From: Pyrenopolyporus hunteri
Lineage: Eukaryota > Ascomycota > Sordariomycetes > Xylariales > Hypoxylaceae
Assembly: GCA_902806595.1 (NCBI GenBank)
Contig: CADCXC010000011.1
Location: forward strand, 992,001-1,056,000
Reading direction: 5' to 3'
Length of the DNA stretch: 64,000 nt
The notes under the pieces were generated by a model that was not told where the DNA came from, made no database searches, and saw only the letters and a program-made list of their open reading frames with translations. Positions within the stretch are counted from its first letter, which is position 1. Every line of letters begins with the position of its first letter. The position numbers and the translations under genes are program-made. Positions 60,326-64,000 of the stretch are shown here, piece after piece.

Positions 60326-60739
60326 TTTTCTTTTTTCTCTCTAGGAAGTTGGCCGGTTGGGTAGCAAAGATGAGGGAAAAAGAATAAAGTATTTAGTGGG
60401 CCGCGCCCGGCTCTTAAATTACCTACATGTAGGTATCTAGGTACTTTACGAAGGTTCATACATGCGCCAGCACTGAAAAACGTACCTACATAGGTGCATA
60501 GGTACCCCACCCACCATGAGTAATACCTGTGTAACCTAGGTACTATGTAGGTAACTCATGCTGGGAGGAACCAATTAATAAGTTCTTATCGATAAGGTGC
60601 GTAGGGGGGAACGCGCAACGCGACCCCAGTAAGATCTCAAAATACGTTCTCTTAACATCCAGCCGGGGGTACCAAACAATAATCTCAAGCTTCCGTTTCA
60701 ATATCTTGTCTATGAGTCCAACGCCAATCTAAATTCACC
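60326..60739. promoter_or_regulatory. Shared divergent promoter with CCTAGGTACC cluster
   Basis: 414 bp between head-to-head genes (deaminase and J-domain protein). Multiple TACCTACATGTAGGTA, GGTACTTT and CCTAGGTAC motifs occur at about 60418-60552. Confidence 0.5.
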
Positions 60740-61694
60740 ATGGACAACACAGACGACCTCCTGGAGGGTGAGCCACCTATTATCGACCCATACGAGGTCC
60801 TTGGGTTAGAGCGCACCGCAAATGAAGGGCAAATCAAATCAGCCTATCGAAAGCTCGCTTTAAAAAACCATCCAGGTATGCTTTTCTAATTGCTAACGGC
60901 GTCTACTATTGTATATATTCTTACGCGCGGCCCTGTTTGTAGACAAGGTTCCCGAAGACCAGAAACAAAAAGCCCACGAGACATTCCAGTCCATCGCATT
61001 CGCTTACGCTGTACTATCCGACCCAACAAGACGAAAACGCTATGACGAGACGGGCTCAACTTCGGAGTCCATCGTTGACTCAGACGGCTTCAGCTGGTCG
61101 GATTTCTACCGAGAACAGTACCGGGACACGGTCACTGCTGATGCGATTGAGAAATTCGCCAAGCAGTACAAGGGTTCCGACGAAGAAAAGGATGACGTCC
61201 TGATCGCCTACGAAGAGTATAAAGGTAATATGGACAAGGTCTACGAATCGGTCATGCTTAGCGACGTCCTCGAAGACGACGAACGGTTTCGCGCAATCAT
61301 CGACGAAGCGATCGCCAGAAAAGACGTTCGCGCGTTCAAGGCCTATACGCAAGAGAGCAAAAGATCTAAGGAAGCTCGAGTCAAAGCCGCGCAGAAGGAG
61401 AGCGTCGAGGCCGAGGAGTATGCCAAAGAACTGGGAGTACACGACAAGCTATTTGGCAAGAAGGATAAGAAGGACGGCAAGTCCAAGGGCAAGAAGGGAT
61501 CGTCCGAAGACGACCTAGCGGCGCTCATCCGCCGTAACCAACAGGGACGAAGCGATTTCCTCGATAATCTGGCGGCCAGGTACGGCGCAGCACCAAAAAC
61601 CAAGAAGGGCAAAAAACGTGCTACGCCGGAAGAGGAACCTTCGGAGGAGGCGTTCCAAGCCGCTGCGGCGAGATTGAAGAAGAGTAGAAAGTAG
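60740..61694 (+). CDS. J-domain protein, DNAJC9-like
   Basis: Exons 60740-60875 and 60943-61694 give 295 aa. The J domain (about residues 17-85) has DPYEVLGLERTAN, IKSAYRKLALKNHP/DK and YAVLSDPTRRKRYDETG; the Asp of the HPD triad is split by the 67-nt intron and restored on splicing. A region like the histone-chaperone co-chaperone DNAJC9 follows: SWSDFYREQYRDTVT, then SDEEKDDVLIAYEEYKGNMD and MLSDVLEDDERFRAIIDEAI. The C-terminus is Lys-rich and charged, consistent with a nuclear protein. J proteins stimulate Hsp70 ATPase; DNAJC9 also binds histones H3-H4, which here is only inferred. Confidence 0.9.
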
Positions 61695-62112
61695 ACGTAA
61701 AATATCTGATATTTCTTTCGCGGGCGTATGCGGTGCTAAGGCAAGCAATAGGATCATCAGGGTGGGTATCAACGGGGTTGAGGTCTGGGCATGCTGTTTA
61801 TTAGCTAATATAGCGAGCATCAAATCCGTGTTTTTGGTCTGTTCTGCTTCTCGTTCAATTCTAGGTACCTAGGTACCTACATGTATTTCCCGACATGAGG
61901 TCATCGTGGCTACGTGTACCTAGGTACGTACCTCTGAGTCAATAAGTGGGGCGTTGTCGGGCTTACCCTAAACTTGCCGCGTCTTTCTTGTCGCGCTTCT
62001 TGATATTAACAAAAGCTACAATGGTAGCTTCAACATTTCGAGACAAGTTTGCAACTTATGTGCCCCGCCCAAATACTGGTCTCTAGTAGTCCGTTTCGAC
62101 TACCAAGATGCC
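61695..62112. other. Spacer between J-domain and STN1 genes
   Basis: 418 bp holding the J-protein 3' end and the STN1 promoter. CCTAGGTACC palindromes lie at about 61861-61882 and 61913-61932. Confidence 0.4.
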
Positions 62113-62954
62113 ATGACAGGTGCGGAACCGCTTGCGTTCTATCCCGCGTATTGTTTTCACCTATCACCGACTATTAACAAATGGTGCCCGTTGCGCGCTA
62201 TCGATATCCACGGTCTGGAACGTCGACCTGGATTTGAAGGTAAGCTATCAACCTCTTATGAATTCAATAGATCCATCTACCGGATGTATGGATTAACGCT
62301 TACTTTATCGAAGGCGACAATGTGTTCTTCACCCTAAACCACCCTATCCGTTGGGTTCGAATTATCGGTGTTGTCGTCGCGATCGATGAATACAATGGCC
62401 GCCGAAACTACACGGTTGACGATAGCACCGGAAAGTGTATCGAGTGCTGGATAGACATCCCGAAGCCGGTCCAGAGCCTTCCCCGGAACGAGGCTACCTA
62501 CGAAACTGTTACAGCAGTTGCCACCGCCCCAGATCCGCTATCAGATATTGATGTTGGCATGGTTATTGAAGTTAAGGGTAGCACCACTTACTTCCGGGAT
62601 GAGATGCATATCAAGATCCAAAAGCTGCAGAAGGTTGGTTCCACGAATCAAGAGGTCCAGTTTTGGAACAAGATTCGCGACTTTCACAAGGATGTGTTGA
62701 GCAGACCCTGGGTGTTAGAGGAAAGAGAAGTGCGCCGGTGCAAGAAACAGCATATAGCCGACGTGGACTCTAGGGAGAGGAAGAAGAAAAAGAGACGGTA
62801 CATGCTTACCATGGGGAACGATGTCGGGGGTAAGAAGCTTAACACCAAGAGCAGTGAGACCAAGAGCCAATTTTCAGAAAAAGAGCTCCCGACTACCAAG
62901 TTAAGGACCCAGAACCCGTGCGCCGACGGCCAGTATAACGCGCTAGGGTTATGA
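62113..62954 (+). CDS. STN1: CST-complex subunit Stn1 (telomere capping, OB fold)
   Basis: Exons 62113-62239 and 62314-62954 give 255 aa; the 74-nt intron joins RRPGFEG to DNVFFTLNHP. The N-terminus AFYPAYCFHLSPTINKWCPL is the conserved Stn1 opening. The OB fold follows: FFTLNHPIRWVRIIGVVVAI, NYTVDDSTGKCIECWIDI, then IDVGMVIEVKGSTTYFRDEM and HIKIQKLQKV. The helical extension (EVQFWNKIRDFHKDVLSRPW) leads to a basic Lys/Arg-rich C-terminus. Stn1 binds Ten1 at single-stranded telomere DNA, protects ends and aids fill-in synthesis. An upstream ATG at 62108 is followed at once by a stop, so the start is 62113. Confidence 0.9.
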
Positions 62955-63841
62955 AGGTATAGGCGACAAATCTCACATTCTCCCCCTCTTTAACCTCGGT
63001 GACGTGTTTGAATCTGTGACAGATCAAGTGGTAGCCAAAAGCCCAACAGGGAGTACTGTAGCTACTGTGATGTGTGCCGTACTACCCCCTACCTGTGTCT
63101 ACCTACTTGTAATTTTCGAAATATTCACATCGCGTATGCCTACCTAAGTTACTAAACGGCTCCTGGTACTGGCAAAGCTTTAGCAATCAGCATTCGAAGT
63201 AACACTCGTCATGATATTTCAATATGATTATTAAAGTGGGCCCACCGAATTTGGGGCGTCGAAGGAGCTGTAACTCTCAAGCGTTCCTTACAATTAAACA
63301 TAAGCATCTATTCGAGAGCGTACCTACATGTATCTACCTAGACGTATGGAGGTAGTTACTTCCTATAATTCAACGTATATTCCTAATGAGTGTTCTGGTC
63401 TTGCAAATATATAGGCAGGAACCATCATTTAGATGTATACAATATGAGAGTTACTACCTATCTCGGTGAGGAAGCAACCATCTAAGGCATATAGGCATAT
63501 TTATTGTTAGGGCTCCATGAAGCCACCCTAATTTGTCCGACGCATCCATCATCATAATATTCCCTACAACTTCATTCTTCCTCTTCACAGACCCTCAAGA
63601 CCTACAACCACCATTCAAACCCGATAAATATCATTTAATTATTTTCTTGTTCCCTAGAATCTCATATCGTATAACTTCGGGCTCATCTCGTTGTACAGCT
63701 GTAGCCTTTCGCTACCCCCGATTCTCATTCCAGTGACTCTTCTAGACTCTTGCTTTCGTGATATTGTCACTTTGGTAGGTCTTCTCACCTTCTATTCAAG
63801 ACAACCCATTCCTCTTGCCTGGGCTCTACACGTCACTCACA
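62955..63841. other. Spacer and probable promoter of the edge gene
   Basis: About 890 bp without a supported gene. The last 60 bp are pyrimidine-rich (CTTCTCACCTTCTATTC), typical of a fungal 5' leader. Confidence 0.4.
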
Positions 63842-64000
63842 ATGGGCAACCTTGACTCAACCGTCGCCTGGCACACCAACATCATTCTTGAATATCTCCA
63901 GTCATCCACCATGCCATTGAAGAACACAGAGGGCCTGCCAATATTTATTCATTGGTGTCGCTGTCGAGCTACACCTCGTAGTTTTAAACTATTTCTACTG
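63842..64000 (+). CDS. Possible partial gene running off the right edge
   Basis: From ATG 63842 (CTCACAATGGGC, good context after a pyrimidine-rich leader) the frame stays open for all 53 codons to the window end, beginning MGNLDSTVAWHTNIILEYLQ. No family is recognised, and an intron could lie within the visible part. Confidence 0.35.
   Translation, partial: MGNLDSTVAWHTNIILEYLQSSTMPLKNTEGLPIFIHWCRCRATPRSFKLFLL

Overview
The window is nuclear DNA of a filamentous ascomycete (Pezizomycotina, probably a Sordariomycete). The evidence is short GT-AG introns of about 50-140 nt with CTAAC-type branch sites, a fungus-specific gene set (HET-domain protein, membrane-bound exo-beta-1,3-glucanase, GPI-anchored cysteine-rich wall protein, 14-TM drug transporter, Argonaute) and a RIP-like AT-rich transposon relic. 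All gene models were spliced by eye and checked for reading frame. Species cannot be named from the sequence.

Layout. 1-4.4 kb: no convincing gene. 4.5-12.2 kb: membrane exo-1,3-beta-glucanase (minus) divergent from the branched-chain keto-acid dehydrogenase E1-beta gene, then the F-actin capping protein alpha gene facing a four-exon membrane protein gene. 12.6-14.7 kb: a HET-domain incompatibility-type gene. 16.6-21.4 kb: cytochrome b5, TFIIE beta and a DSBA-like thioredoxin-fold protein. 23.7-25.2 kb: a four-finger C2H2 transcription factor. 25.2-39.9 kb: a gene desert of 14.6 kb. 39.9-43.1 kb: RING protein, small mitochondrial-type protein, GPI-anchored cysteine-rich protein. 45.8-52.4 kb: MFS transporter with a 589-bp TIR transposon in its last intron, facing an RGG-tailed Argonaute. 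55.8-56.8 kb: a 1-kb element at about 4% GC inside its core. 57.8-63 kb: an orphan ORF, a tRNA-Lys gene, a DRAP-type deaminase, a J-domain protein and the telomere-capping protein Stn1. The last 159 bp open a further reading frame that runs off the edge.

The most unusual item is the tRNA-Lys(CTT) gene at 59024-59155. Its T-stem is interrupted by 59 nt with the marks of a spliceosomal intron (GTAAGT, GCTAAC, ATAG). Removing it by the GT-AG rule gives an exact 73-nt cloverleaf. tRNA introns in nuclear genomes normally lie at 37/38 in the anticodon loop and are cut by the tRNA endonuclease, so this points to mRNA-type splicing of a Pol III transcript. Second is the AT-rich TIR element, in which every C and G over 819 bp sits in a CpG. 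Third is the intronic TIR element.

The genes are mostly housekeeping, without an obvious pathway cluster. Argonaute, the RIP-like relic and the intronic transposon together show a genome with transposon pressure and defence. A short palindrome (CCTAGGTACC family) recurs in most intergenic spaces and inside the intronic transposon, but in none of the exons modelled here.
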